In this document: positions 8,362 through 17,242 of the stretch, in pieces | How the letters are laid out: the number at the start of each line of letters is the position of its first letter | How positions within the stretch are numbered: the first letter of the stretch is position 1 | Source of the DNA: Ancalomicrobiaceae bacterium | Lineage (GTDB): Bacteria; Pseudomonadota; Alphaproteobacteria; Rhizobiales; Ancalomicrobiaceae | Assembly: GCA_031291595.1 (NCBI GenBank) | Contig: JARLIU010000025.1 | Coordinates: forward strand, 1-46,914 | Length of the DNA stretch: 46,914 bases | Direction: 5' to 3' | Program-made: the position numbers and the translations under genes | Notes under the pieces: generated by a model | Databases searched by the model: none | What the model saw: only the letters and a program-made list of their open reading frames with translations | What the model was told of the DNA's origin: nothing

Positions 8362-9846
8362 ATGTTCTACCAGCTCTTCGAAATGAACCACGCCGTGCTT
8401 GGTCCCTGGCGGGCCGCAGCCGACGCCGCGCGCCTCTACTTCAAGAACCCGCTGAACCCGCTTGCCCATACCCACTATGGCCGCTCGATCGCTGCGGCCT
8501 GCGAGGTATTCGAGCGCTCCACCCGCCGCTACGGCAAGCCGGAATTCGGCCTCGAGACGGCTCTGGTGGGCGGAACCCGCGTCGCCGTGGCCGAGCGCGT
8601 CGTCTGGGAGAAGCCGTTTGCCCGGCTCGTCCATTTCGAGCGCGACCTGCCCGCCGGCCGCCGTCCCGATCCGAAGATCCTGATCGTCGCGCCGATGTCG
8701 GGGCACTATGCGACGCTGTTGCGCGGCACCGTCGAGGCGCTGCTGCCCCGCCACGAGATCTTCATCACCGATTGGATCGATGCCCGCATGGTGCCGCTGA
8801 CCGCCGGCGGCTTCGATCTCGACGATTACATCGACTACGTCGTCGCCATGCTGCACCATCTGGGCCAAGACACCCACATCATCGCCGTCTGCCAGCCGGC
8901 GGTGCCGGTATTGGCCGCCGTTTCGCTGATGGAAGAGGCGAACGATCCCTATTCGCCGCCCTCGATGATCCTGATGGGCGGGCCGGTCGACACGCGCATT
9001 TCGCCGACGGCGGTCAACAAGATGGCGAGCCAGAAGGACCTCGACTGGTTCCGCCGCAATGTCATCATGCAGGTGCCGTTCCCGCATCCGGGCTTCATGC
9101 GCCCCGTCTATCCCGGCTTCCTGCAGCTCTCCGGCTTCATGTCGATGAACCTCGACCGCCACCTCAACGCCCAGCGGGAGTTTTACGGCCACCTGATCGT
9201 CGGCGATGGCGATTCGGCCGAAAAGCACCGCGACTTCTACGACGAGTACCTCGCGGTCATGGATCTCTCGGCCGAATTCTATCTGCAGACGGTCGATACC
9301 GTGTTCATCCGGCATTCCCTGCCATTGGGCGCGATGATGCACCGCGGCCATCGGGTGAACCCAGCCGCTATCCGCAAGACCGCGCTCTTGACCGTCGAAG
9401 GCGAACTCGACGACATCACCGGCAAGGGCCAGACGCAGGCGGCGCACCGGCTCTGCGCCAATATCCCGGACGTCCGGCGCGCCGACTACGTGCAGTCGAA
9501 GGTCGGCCATTACGGCGTGTTCAACGGTTCGCGTTTCCGCGCCGAGATCGCCCCGCGCATCGCCGACTTCGTCATGACGTTCAACCGCCGTGACGCGAAG
9601 CTGTCGGAGACGGCGGGACCGGTCGTCGCCGCGCTGAAGGCGAAGGACCTGACGCCGGAGCAGGACGGCGGGGCTTCGGCCCCTGCGCCATCAGCCGAGC
9701 CAGCGCCATCGGCCGGGGCCGCACCCGATGCAACGGCCGTCGCTGCGCCTTCGGCCGAAACCGCGTCCGCCGAGCCGCCGAAGCCGGCCGCTGCCAGACG
9801 AAAACCGGCTGCCAGCACCCGAAAATCCATCGGCACCGAGGTCTGA
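8362..9846 (+). CDS. phaZ: Intracellular poly(3-hydroxybutyrate) depolymerase
   Basis: The 494-residue cytoplasmic alpha/beta-hydrolase mobilises stored PHB granules. It starts MFYQLFEMNHAVLGPWR, the usual PhaZ N-terminus, and has the RPDPKILIVAPMSGHYATLLRGTV oxyanion region. The nucleophile elbow AVCQPAVPVLA places cysteine at residue 177 where most hydrolases have serine. A cysteine nucleophile is established for PhaZ of Cupriavidus-type intracellular depolymerases. The catalytic histidine is probably His383 in GHYGVFNG, and the acid lies in VEGELDDITG. The last ~75 residues are an Ala/Pro/Ser-rich tail outside the conserved domain. ATG at 8362 is preferred over upstream codons because it matches the family start; gaggg at 8346-8350 is about 11 bases upstream. 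Confidence 0.93.
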   Translation: MFYQLFEMNHAVLGPWRAAADAARLYFKNPLNPLAHTHYGRSIAAACEVFERSTRRYGKPEFGLETALVGGTRVAVAERVVWEKPFARLVHFERDLPAGRRPDPKILIVAPMSGHYATLLRGTVEALLPRHEIFITDWIDARMVPLTAGGFDLDDYIDYVVAMLHHLGQDTHIIAVCQPAVPVLAAVSLMEEANDPYSPPSMILMGGPVDTRISPTAVNKMASQKDLDWFRRNVIMQVPFPHPGFMRPVYPGFLQLSGFMSMNLDRHLNAQREFYGHLIVGDGDSAEKHRDFYDEYLAVMDLSAEFYLQTVDTVFIRHSLPLGAMMHRGHRVNPAAIRKTALLTVEGELDDITGKGQTQAAHRLCANIPDVRRADYVQSKVGHYGVFNGSRFRAEIAPRIADFVMTFNRRDAKLSETAGPVVAALKAKDLTPEQDGGASAPAPSAEPAPSAGAAPDATAVAAPSAETASAEPPKPAAARRKPAASTRKSIGTEV

Positions 9847-10119
9847 CGGCGATCCCGCCGGCCTCGTCGGCCTCGGCCGGTGCCGACGTGCGTGCCGGCG
9901 CGGCAGGGCGTGTCGATCCGCCGGTGTCATTATCCCCGCCGGACCGCCTCCGTCCGCCGCCCGAGATGCCGGCGTCCGATAACCTCGTTGCCCGGTAGGC
10001 GCCTGCAATGCCGCGTTAAACCTTGCGGGGGCAGCGGGCGAACGCTAGAACCGGCCCAGCCGCTGCAACCGACCCCGTCGGGGTAGGTCCCGGCTGCTCC
10101 CCTCCCGTGGACAAGGCTC

Positions 10120-11802
10120 ATGACCGTGCAATCCCCGCTCGCCCATCTTCTGTCGCCCGAGATCATCGCGGCGGCCGGCCGTTCGAAGGCCTGGCCGTTC
10201 GAGGAGGCGAAGAAGATCGTCGCGCGGCTGGAGAAAACGCCGAAGGCCGAAGTCCTGTTCGAGACCGGCTACGGCCCGTCGGGGCTGCCGCATATCGGTA
10301 CCTTCGGCGAGGTGGTCCGGACCTCGATGGTCCGCCATGCCTTCCGCGTGCTGACCGGCGACACCGTGCCAACCCGGCTCCTGTGCTTCTCCGACGACAT
10401 GGACGGCTTGCGCAAGGTGCCGGACAACGTGCCGAACAAGCCGCTGGTCGCCGCCAATCTCGGCCGACCGCTCACCCGCGTGCCCGATCCGTTCGGCACG
10501 CACGAGAGCTTCGGCCATCATAACAATGCCCGGCTCAGGGCCTTCCTCGATGCCTTCGGCTTCGACTACGAATTCGCCTCCTCGACCGACTACTACACCT
10601 CCGGCCGGTTCGATGCGGCGCTGATGACCGTCCTCGAGCGCTACGACGCCATCATGGCCATCATGCTGCCAAGCCTCGGCGGGGAGCGTCAGGCGACCTA
10701 TTCGCCGTTCCTGCCCGTCCACCCCAAAACCGACGTCGTCATGCAGGTGACGGTCGAGGAGAGGAACCTGGCCAAAGGGACCATCGTCTGGCGCGATCCG
10801 ACGACGGGCGAGCGCTTCGAGACGCCGGTGACCGGCGGCCACGTCAAGCTGCAGTGGAAGCCCGACTGGGGCATGCGCTGGGCGGCGCTCGGCGTCGACT
10901 ACGAGATGGCGGGCAAGGACCTGATCGATTCGGTCAAGCTGTCGAGCCAGATCACCTCGGTGATTGGCGGGCGCCCGCCGGAAGGCTTCAATTACGAGCT
11001 GTTCCTGGACGAGAACGGGCAGAAGATCTCCAAGTCGAAGGGCAACGGGCTGACCGTCGACGAGTGGCTGACCTATGCCTCGCCGGAGAGCCTGTCGCTG
11101 TTCATGTTCCGCGAGCCCAGGGCGGCCAAGAAGCTGTATTTCGACGTGATCCCGAGGAACGTCGACGAATACACCCAGTTCATCGAGGCCTACGAACGCC
11201 AGCCGATCGAGCAGCGCCTCAACAATCCGGTGTGGCACATCCATGCCGGCGAACCGCCGGCCCCGGAGCGCATCGGTGGCGTCGACGGTACCGCGCCGGC
11301 CACCACGCTGTCGTTCTCCATGCTGCTGAACCTCGTCAATGCCGCGAGCGTCGAGCGGGAGGCGGACGTGTGGAAGATGCTCGCCGACTACGCCCCCGGC
11401 GTCCGGCCCGAGGACCATCCCCGTCTCGGCCAGTTGATCGGCTACGCCATTCGCTACTACCATGACTTCGTCAAGCCGGCGAAGACGTTCCGTGCCCCGA
11501 GCGAGGCCGAGCGCGCCGCGCTGCTGGCGCTGCGCCAGCAGCTTGCGGGTCTGCCGATGCAGGCCGGCGCCGAGGCGATCCAGACGGCGGCCTACGATGT
11601 TGGCCGTCGGCATTTCCCCGACGCCAAGAAGAACGGCCCGGACGGCCGCCCCGGCGTTGCCCAGGAATTCTTCGCCGGGCTCTACCAGATCCTGTTGGGC
11701 CAGGAGCGGGGGCCGCGTTTCGGCTCGTTCGCCGCGCTCTATGGGCTGAAAGAGACCATCGCGCTGATTGACAAGGCGCTCGCCGGCGAACTCGTTGGCT
11801 GA
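10120..11802 (+). CDS. lysK: Lysyl-tRNA synthetase, class I
   Basis: The 560-residue cytoplasmic enzyme charges tRNA-Lys. It has the class I signatures: a HIGH-type motif in [20 protein letters not shown] (~residue 55) and a KMSKS-type motif KISKSKGNG (~residue 305). [15 protein letters not shown] and [18 protein letters not shown] are also characteristic of the archaeal-type LysRS-I used by many alphaproteobacteria instead of the class II enzyme. The C-terminal part is helical. The gene stands alone; a 273-bp spacer precedes it, and a GC-rich inverted repeat at 11822-11840 follows it. Confidence 0.96.
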   Translation: MTVQSPLAHLLSPEIIAAAGRSKAWPFEEAKKIVARLEKTPKAEVLFETGYGPSGLPHIGTFGEVVRTSMVRHAFRVLTGDTVPTRLLCFSDDMDGLRKVPDNVPNKPLVAANLGRPLTRVPDPFGTHESFGHHNNARLRAFLDAFGFDYEFASSTDYYTSGRFDAALMTVLERYDAIMAIMLPSLGGERQATYSPFLPVHPKTDVVMQVTVEERNLAKGTIVWRDPTTGERFETPVTGGHVKLQWKPDWGMRWAALGVDYEMAGKDLIDSVKLSSQITSVIGGRPPEGFNYELFLDENGQKISKSKGNGLTVDEWLTYASPESLSLFMFREPRAAKKLYFDVIPRNVDEYTQFIEAYERQPIEQRLNNPVWHIHAGEPPAPERIGGVDGTAPATTLSFSMLLNLVNAASVEREADVWKMLADYAPGVRPEDHPRLGQLIGYAIRYYHDFVKPAKTFRAPSEAERAALLALRQQLAGLPMQAGAEAIQTAAYDVGRRHFPDAKKNGPDGRPGVAQEFFAGLYQILLGQERGPRFGSFAALYGLKETIALIDKALAGELVG

Positions 11803-11821
11803 AGGCCGCCAGCGGAATCGT

Positions 11822-11840
11822 GGCCGGGCGCGCCCCGGCC
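11822..11840. terminator. Hairpin after lysK
   Basis: The arms ggccggg (11822-11828) and cccggcc (11834-11840) form a 7-bp GC stem with a 5-base loop 20 bp after the lysK stop. There is no T-tract, so termination is only a possibility. Confidence 0.35.
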
Positions 11841-12047
11841 GTGCGTCCGCTGGTCATTCTGCCCGCAGCGGATGGTTTCGATTTGGTGAAAACCACTCCC
11901 GCAGTTGCGCCTATGTTGTTTACGGCTTAGTTCACTGCGTTAAATGTTGAAGCGAAATTGTCTAAGATTATACATTCGAATTAACGCATTAGATGCACTT
12001 CGGACGCATATCGGAACCAGTCACGGCGCTTTTAGCCGGAGGTCCCG

Positions 12048-13109
12048 ATGCAAGCCCTTATCGTCGACGACAACGCCACCAATGTCGCGCTGCTGCAGTG
12101 TCTGATCGCCAGGATCGACAATTGCCAGTCCATCGGTTTCACCGATGCGGTCGAGGCGCTGAACCGTCTGCCCGAGCTCGATTTCGATATTGCGCTGGTG
12201 GACTTCGTCATGCCGGAGGTCGACGGGCTGCAACTCGTCAAAGCCATCCGCGCCATCCCGCGCCACGCCCATGTGCCGATCGTCATGATCACCACGGCGG
12301 AAGCGCGCGACGTGCGCATCGAAACGCTGACCGCCGGGGCGAACGACTTCCTGGCCAAGCCGATCGACCCCGTCGATCTGCGTGCCCGCGTCGTTAACCT
12401 CCTGGCCTTGCGCAAGGCGCAGCAGGCGCTCGAACAGCGCGCCGTGCATCTGCAGGTCGAAGTCGACAAGGCGTTGCGGGTGCTGGTCGCGCGCGAGGAG
12501 GAGATCGTGTGGCGGCTGTCGCGCGCCACCGAAGGCCGCGATCCGGAAACCGGCGGCCACATCCGCCGCATGGGGCTCACCTGCCGCATCCTCGCCGAGG
12601 AACTGGGGCTCGGCCCCGAAACCTGCCGTGCCATTCCGGTGGCGGCGCAGATGCACGACATCGGCAAAGTCGGCATCCCCGACTACATCCTGTTCAAGCC
12701 CGGGCCGCTGACGCCGGACGAACGCGTCATCATGCAGACGCATGCGGCGCTCGGCGAAGAGATCCTCTCCGGCAGCGACGCCCTGCTCGTCCGGATCGGC
12801 GCCGAGATCGCCGGCAGCCACCACGAACATTGGAACGGCCGCGGCTATCCGCGCGGGCTCGCCGGCGAGGCGATCCCGATCACCGGCCGCATCGCCGCCG
12901 TCGCCGACGTGTTCGATGCCCTCATCTCCGATCGGCCGTACAAGCGGGCCTGGACGCTCGAGGCGGCGCGCGACCATGTCGTTTCCGAACGTGGCCGCCA
13001 GTTCGATCCGGCTTGCGTCGACGCATTCCTGCGACGTTTCGACGACATCGTCGGCCGGGACACCGACTTCGCCGGACCGGAGCGGATGGGGCGGCCGACC
13101 GCGGCTTGA
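12048..13109 (+). CDS. Response regulator with HD-GYP output domain
   Basis: The 353-residue protein has a receiver domain at residues 1-120 (LIVDDNATNV, phosphoacceptor Asp in ALVDFVMPEVDGLQ, ITTAEARDV, Lys in FLAKPIDP). A helical linker of about 35 residues leads to an HD-GYP domain. That domain contains GHIRRMG, AAQMHDIGKVGIPD with the HD pair, and HHEHWNGRGYPRGLAG with the GYP triad. HD-GYP domains usually hydrolyse cyclic di-GMP, so phosphorylation probably controls a c-di-GMP phosphodiesterase. All listed metal-binding residues are present. The upstream spacer (11841-12047) is AT-rich and likely holds the promoter. A stand-alone HPt protein follows 77 bp downstream, a plausible phosphodonor. 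Confidence 0.93.
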   Translation: MQALIVDDNATNVALLQCLIARIDNCQSIGFTDAVEALNRLPELDFDIALVDFVMPEVDGLQLVKAIRAIPRHAHVPIVMITTAEARDVRIETLTAGANDFLAKPIDPVDLRARVVNLLALRKAQQALEQRAVHLQVEVDKALRVLVAREEEIVWRLSRATEGRDPETGGHIRRMGLTCRILAEELGLGPETCRAIPVAAQMHDIGKVGIPDYILFKPGPLTPDERVIMQTHAALGEEILSGSDALLVRIGAEIAGSHHEHWNGRGYPRGLAGEAIPITGRIAAVADVFDALISDRPYKRAWTLEAARDHVVSERGRQFDPACVDAFLRRFDDIVGRDTDFAGPERMGRPTAA

Positions 13110-13186
13110 GCCCGCATTCGAGTGGCGCCATCGTGGGGCGCCGGCAGGGCAGGGGCGGGGGCGAGCCGTCCAAGGGAGGATGGGAT

Positions 13187-13573
13187 ATGAGCGTTTCGGC
13201 GCCATCTGACGATAGATCCGACCAGCACGCTGCCGACGCCACCCGGCTGCTCGACGTCGACCAGCGCTGCATGCTGATCGACGAACTCGGTCGCGACATT
13301 CTCGCCGAGCTGGAGGCGAGCTTCTGGAACGACTATGCCGCGCTCTTCGCCCGCGCCGCCGCGGCCGGTGCGGCGCGCGATCGGGCCGAATTCGGCGATA
13401 CCGTACACACCATCAAGGGCGCGGCCTCGAACCTCGGGTTCGCTGGCATCGCCACGGCGGCTGCGGACTTGCGCGCTGCCGTCGTCGCCGGCGACTGGCC
13501 GGATCTCGCCGATCTCCAACGGCAGGCCGAGCGGACCCGAGCCGCTCTCGCCACTGCAGCCGGCCAAGGCTAG
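13187..13573 (+). CDS. Stand-alone histidine phosphotransfer (HPt) protein
   Basis: The 128-residue protein is an all-helical HPt domain. The conserved VHTIKGAASNLGF places the phosphoacceptor His in the usual H-x-x-K-G-x-x-x-x-(I/L/V)-G context at about residue 69. ATG at 13187 was chosen because GGAGGA lies at 13175-13180. Open frames extend much further upstream as antisense or out-of-frame shadows of the HD-GYP gene and were ignored. HPt proteins relay phosphate between a hybrid kinase and a response regulator. The preceding HD-GYP regulator is the obvious candidate partner; no kinase is present nearby. Confidence 0.85.
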   Translation: MSVSAPSDDRSDQHAADATRLLDVDQRCMLIDELGRDILAELEASFWNDYAALFARAAAAGAARDRAEFGDTVHTIKGAASNLGFAGIATAAADLRAAVVAGDWPDLADLQRQAERTRAALATAAGQG

Positions 13574-13585
13574 GCCGATCGCCGA

Positions 13586-14536
13586 TCAGTTCGGCTGCAC
13601 CGGCGCATCCAGCGGATTGCGTCCGGGCGGCGTGACGATCCTGAGGAGTGGCAGAAACGACGACTGCCCGATCGGCACGAAGCCGCCGCCGAAGGTCGGC
13701 TCGATCGCGTCATAGGCCTCCGGGGCCTTGTCGGCGAGGCCGACGAGCAGGTCGCGCAACTCGTTCTTCACGGTGAGGGGAAGCTCGGAGCGCACGGCGT
13801 GCGGCCCATTGGGGATCAGGTCCGACTTCCACACGATGCGGATGGCATGCATGTCGAGCACGTGCTTGGCCACGAGGTCGTGCAGCGTGCCGCGGTCGTA
13901 GCCCTCACCCTCATCGCCCTGCAGCGTCGACCACACCAGCGCCGCGTCCGCCGTCTTGTCGAGGAGGGCGCGGAGCGCCGCCTCGGGTCCCTTGGCGGTA
14001 TCGATGCGGCCGAACAATTTCGCCGGATCGGCCCCTTCGGCTGCGAGCGCGGCGAAGGCAACGAGGTGGCTCGCCACCGATTGCACCCCCGGCGCCGACA
14101 GCACCTTGCCGGCGAGGTCGGATGGCTGGCGATAGCGCGAATCGTTCCTCACCACCAGGATGGCGCGCACCCCGGCGCTGCCGTCGATGGATTTCGGCGC
14201 GGCAAGCGGTTCGACGCATCCGCAGGTCTTCACCGCCATCGCATAGGCCGCCGCGCTGAACACGGCATAGTCGATGCGATGGCTGGCGGCGGCATCGATC
14301 AACGCCTGCCCGTCCTTGACGACGACGATCTCCACCGGCACGCCGAGCTGCTCGGCAACATAGGCGCGGAACGGCTCCAGCCGCTCTCCGACCGGTCCCG
14401 ACGACGGCAGACTGGCGACGCCGATGCGCAAGCGTGCGAGGACGAAGCTCGTCTCGGCGCTGGCAGGGGCCAGGCAGCCGACGAGCGCGGCGAATGCGGC
14501 GGCGAGCAATGCGAGGAGCGGGCGCAAGCGAGTCAT
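13586..14536 (-). CDS. Phosphate/phosphite/phosphonate-type periplasmic binding protein (PhnD-like)
   Basis: The 316-residue protein has a signal peptide (MTRLRPLLALLAAAFAALVGCLAPASAE) followed by a PhnD-type type 2 periplasmic fold. Visible family features are LRIGVASLPS, FRAYVAEQLGVPVEIVVVKDGQALIDAAASHRIDYAVFSAAAY, and ILVVRNDSRYRQPSDLAGKVLSAP. PNGPHAVRSELP lies near the C-terminus. No ABC permease or ATPase is nearby, so it is an orphan binding protein and could serve as a sensor input rather than in uptake. The ATG at 14536 starts the signal peptide; a TTG at 14572 would add 12 residues. It converges on the HPt gene with 12 bp between stops. Confidence 0.8.
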   Translation of the reverse strand: MTRLRPLLALLAAAFAALVGCLAPASAETSFVLARLRIGVASLPSSGPVGERLEPFRAYVAEQLGVPVEIVVVKDGQALIDAAASHRIDYAVFSAAAYAMAVKTCGCVEPLAAPKSIDGSAGVRAILVVRNDSRYRQPSDLAGKVLSAPGVQSVASHLVAFAALAAEGADPAKLFGRIDTAKGPEAALRALLDKTADAALVWSTLQGDEGEGYDRGTLHDLVAKHVLDMHAIRIVWKSDLIPNGPHAVRSELPLTVKNELRDLLVGLADKAPEAYDAIEPTFGGGFVPIGQSSFLPLLRIVTPPGRNPLDAPVQPN

Positions 14537-14657
14537 GGCCAAAGGGGTGCTCTGTCGCGCAAATCCTGTCAAGCCGGTGCTGGCTTGCGCCCGCTCGCAC
14601 TTGGGTCCGCCCGTGCGCCCGCGCTGCCGCTCGCTCGGGCTCGCGGCGTTCGCCGCT

Positions 14658-14682
14658 CAAAACGCTCCACCGGAGCGTTTTG
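14658..14682 (-). terminator. Perfect hairpin between the protease and PhnD-like genes
   Basis: The arms caaaacgctcc (14658-14668) and ggagcgttttg (14672-14682) are perfectly complementary over 11 bp with a 3-base loop. It lies 22 bp after the stop of the minus-strand protease gene and reads GGAGCGTTTTG at the 3' side, a plausible intrinsic terminator for that gene. Confidence 0.65.
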
Positions 14683-14703
14683 CCGGCCTGCGGCCGTCGC
14701 GGC

Positions 14704-15249
14704 TCACTCCTCCAGCAACAGCTTGCCGCCGGCCATCTCGACCTTGGACAGGCGGCGCATGAAGCTCATGCCAAGAAGGTTGGTGGCAAGCGCCTTGGCC
14801 GGCACGACCAGCGCCTCGACGTTCTTCACCCGCACATCGCCGATGCGCACCTCGTTCAGCGTAGCGCGCGCCGCCTTGGTCGTGCCGTTGGCGGTGGAGA
14901 TCGGAATGGAGAACTCGTCCGGATCCGGCCTCAGCCCGAGGCGCAGCGCGTCCTCGTAGCGCAGCGCCACGCTCGTCGCCCCGGTATCGACCATCACGTC
15001 GATCGAGCGGCCGTTCACCAGCGCCTGCACCTCGAAATGGCCGCGGCTGTCGGCCTTCAGTTCGGCATTGCGGCCGCGCGTCGTCGCTGCATTCGCTTCC
15101 CAGGTCCGATAGCCGGCGACCTTCTCCGGCGGTATGTCGGGGCGATCGACCACCCAGGCGGTAAAGCCGACCAGCTTCGGCAGCCAGACCGGCGACCAAA
15201 ATACGACGAAGCAGATGACGAAGAGGAGGCGCAGCGCGTTCTTCAGCAT
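14704..15249 (-). CDS. Retropepsin-like (clan AA) membrane-anchored aspartic protease
   Basis: The 181-residue protein starts with one hydrophobic segment (ALRLLFVICFVVFWSPVWLPKLVGF) and should be anchored in the inner membrane with the rest in the periplasm. The domain starting at about residue 65 reads SRGHFEVQALVNGRSIDVMVDTGATSVALRYEDA. It carries the single DTGAT active-site motif of retropepsin-type proteases, which act as dimers. ANGTTKAARATLNEVRIGDVRVKNVEALV and LLGMSFMRRLSKVEM complete the family pattern (TIGR02281-like). The physiological substrate is unknown. The gene stands alone and is followed by a strong hairpin at 14658-14682. Confidence 0.85.
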   Translation of the reverse strand: MLKNALRLLFVICFVVFWSPVWLPKLVGFTAWVVDRPDIPPEKVAGYRTWEANAATTRGRNAELKADSRGHFEVQALVNGRSIDVMVDTGATSVALRYEDALRLGLRPDPDEFSIPISTANGTTKAARATLNEVRIGDVRVKNVEALVVPAKALATNLLGMSFMRRLSKVEMAGGKLLLEE

Positions 15250-15365
15250 GGGGCTCCGATCCAGCGACGGTAGCCACCATAGGTGCGCGCCCCTAACAAG
15301 CCTCTAAGCCGGCCGTCCCGGATCGGCACCGCCGATCGCGACGCGCCTGGCGTGGCTTTTCGGCA

Positions 15366-16286
15366 TCAGCCGGGCGACAGCGGCTCCAGCCGCAGCTCCG
15401 CCGCCAGCCGCTCGATATCGGCACGATCGCGGAAGCTCGTCTGCGCCCCGACGGCCAGACAGGCGAGGCTGCCGGCGGCAATGCCGTCGAGAATGGCCTG
15501 GTCCAACGAGGCTCCGAGGTCGAGCGCGGCGGCGAGCGCGCCACAGAAGGCATCGCCCGCCCCAGTGGTATCGATCGCCTTGATCACCGGCGGGTCGGCG
15601 CGATAGAGCCGCCCGTCGAAGCCCGCGACGATGCCGGCCGGACCGAGCGTGACGACGACCGCCTTGCCGTAGCGCGCCGCCATCGCTGCGGCAAAGCGTG
15701 CCGGCTCGCTCGCCAGCCCCAGCTCCTCGGCGTAGGTGCGCGCTTCGTGCTCGTTGACGATGAGCACGTCGGCGCTGGCCAGCGTGGTCTCGCTGACGTG
15801 CTCGGCCGGTGCGGCGTTGTAGACGATGCGGCAGCCGGCGGCGCGCGCCATGGCGATGGCCACTTCGACATCGGCGGTGCCGAGCGAATTCTGGGTGAGG
15901 AATGTGACGTCCGGCCCGAGCGCCCCGTCGAGCCATTCGGTCTTGGCGCGATCGTTGGCGGCATTGGCGCAGATCATCAGGTTCTCGCCCGACGGATCGA
16001 TGGCGATCATGCAGATGCCTGTCGCCGACTGCGTCCGGTGCACGAGTGCCAGATCGACGCCCGCCTCGGTCAGGTTGGCCAGCGCTTCCTTCGCCAGCCA
16101 ATCCCGCCCGACCGCGCCACACAGCCGCACCCTGGCGCCGGCGCGCGCCGCAGCCAGCGCCTGATTGGCGCCCTTGCCGCCGGGCAGCACCACGTAGTCC
16201 TGCCCCTTGATCGTCTCGCCGGGGATTGGGAACCGCACCACCTCTGTGACCATGTCGACGTTGATGGTGCCGAAGGCGACGATCAT
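15366..16286 (-). CDS. rbsK: Ribokinase (PfkB family)
   Basis: The 306-residue cytoplasmic kinase has the PfkB signature 1 region VVLPGGKGANQALAAARAGA near residue 35 and the C-terminal signature AIDTTGAGDAFCGALAAAL near residue 245, which contains the catalytic Asp. IYNAAPAE-like VYNAAPAEHV and LIVNEHEARTY are typical of ribokinase. It would phosphorylate ribose to ribose 5-phosphate. It starts 4 bp after the upp stop and is transcribed with it. Together with the divergent URC4 gene this suggests salvage of the ribose released during uracil breakdown. ATG at 16286 gives the standard start MIVAFGTINVDMV. Confidence 0.92.
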   Translation of the reverse strand: MIVAFGTINVDMVTEVVRFPIPGETIKGQDYVVLPGGKGANQALAAARAGARVRLCGAVGRDWLAKEALANLTEAGVDLALVHRTQSATGICMIAIDPSGENLMICANAANDRAKTEWLDGALGPDVTFLTQNSLGTADVEVAIAMARAAGCRIVYNAAPAEHVSETTLASADVLIVNEHEARTYAEELGLASEPARFAAAMAARYGKAVVVTLGPAGIVAGFDGRLYRADPPVIKAIDTTGAGDAFCGALAAALDLGASLDQAILDGIAAGSLACLAVGAQTSFRDRADIERLAAELRLEPLSPG

Positions 16287-16290
16287 GGCG

Positions 16291-16926
16291 TCACTTGGTT
16301 CCGTACATCCGGTCGCCGGCATCGCCGAGCCCGGGCACGATGTAGCCCTTCTCGTTCAGCTTCTGGTCGACGGCGGCGCAGTAGATGCGGACGTCCGGGT
16401 GCACTTTGTGCAGCTTCTGCAGGCCTTCGGGCGCCGCCAACAGGCAGACGAACCGCAGGTTGAACGAGCCGCGGCGCTTCAGCCGATCGATTGCCGCGAT
16501 CGCCGAATTGGCTGTCGCCAGCATCGGATCGAGCACGATCACCAGCCGTTCCTGGATATCCTCCGGCGCCTTGAAGTAATACTCGATCGCCTCGAGCGTG
16601 GTGTGGTCGCGATAGAGCCCGATGTGAGCAACTCTTGCCGACGGCACCAGATCGAGCATGCCTTCCAACAATCCCATGCCGGCCCTGAGAATCGGCACGA
16701 ACACCAGCTTCTTGCCCGACAAGGTCGGCGCTTCCATCTTGGTCAGCGGCGTCTCGATCTCGATGGTCGTCAGTTCCAGGTCGCGCGTCGCCTCGTAGCA
16801 CAGGAGGTGCGAGATCTCCCTGAGCAGCGTGCGGAAGCCTTTGGTGGAGGTCTCCTTGTTCCGCATGATCGTCAGTTTGTGCTGAATGAGCGGATGATCG
16901 ACGACCGTCACACCTTCGTATTGCAT
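16291..16926 (-). CDS. upp: Uracil phosphoribosyltransferase
   Basis: The 211-residue enzyme makes UMP from uracil and PRPP. It starts [19 protein letters not shown] and has [22 protein letters not shown]. The PRPP loop is [10 protein letters not shown], and the C-terminal uracil-binding segment is [13 protein letters not shown]. The length is standard. The start at 16926 is supported by gggaga a few bases upstream; the frame is open to 17028, but that part is not conserved-looking. It is the first gene of the upp-rbsK operon. The position opposite URC4 suggests a catabolic as well as a salvage role. Confidence 0.95.
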   Translation of the reverse strand: MQYEGVTVVDHPLIQHKLTIMRNKETSTKGFRTLLREISHLLCYEATRDLELTTIEIETPLTKMEAPTLSGKKLVFVPILRAGMGLLEGMLDLVPSARVAHIGLYRDHTTLEAIEYYFKAPEDIQERLVIVLDPMLATANSAIAAIDRLKRRGSFNLRFVCLLAAPEGLQKLHKVHPDVRIYCAAVDQKLNEKGYIVPGLGDAGDRMYGTK

Positions 16927-17242
16927 GTCATTCTCCCAAGCGGCGCTCCCCGGGCCGCCTGAGCGGACGGTCCGGGCCGAGCACGACGTCACGGGCGCAC
17001 GTCGGCGCACCATCAGACTTTCCCCCAAACTAGACTGCCCGGGGGCAATCGCAAAATGAGGACATTGCCCGATCCACCGTTTCCGTTAACACCCGGCTGA
17101 CCGGCGTGCCCGAGGCGGGCTCGCAGGGCTCGTATCGGCGGCAACGCTTGAAATGTGCGGCGCATGCAGTATCAGTTGGCGACACTGCGGTCGCGCGCTT
17201 CGTCCGACACGACTACCGCCGCAAGTGGGAAGGCCTTCTCGA
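16927..17242. other. Divergent spacer upp / URC4
   Basis: These 316 bp separate two divergent operons that appear to share a function, so a shared control region is expected. It is GC-rich with ccgttaacac near 17087-17096. No strong inverted repeat or promoter stood out by eye. Confidence 0.4.

Noticed and set aside
9847-10119. Possible small gene or riboswitch before lysK
   Set aside because: No T-box or other aptamer pattern was recognised and the frames have no ribosome sites.
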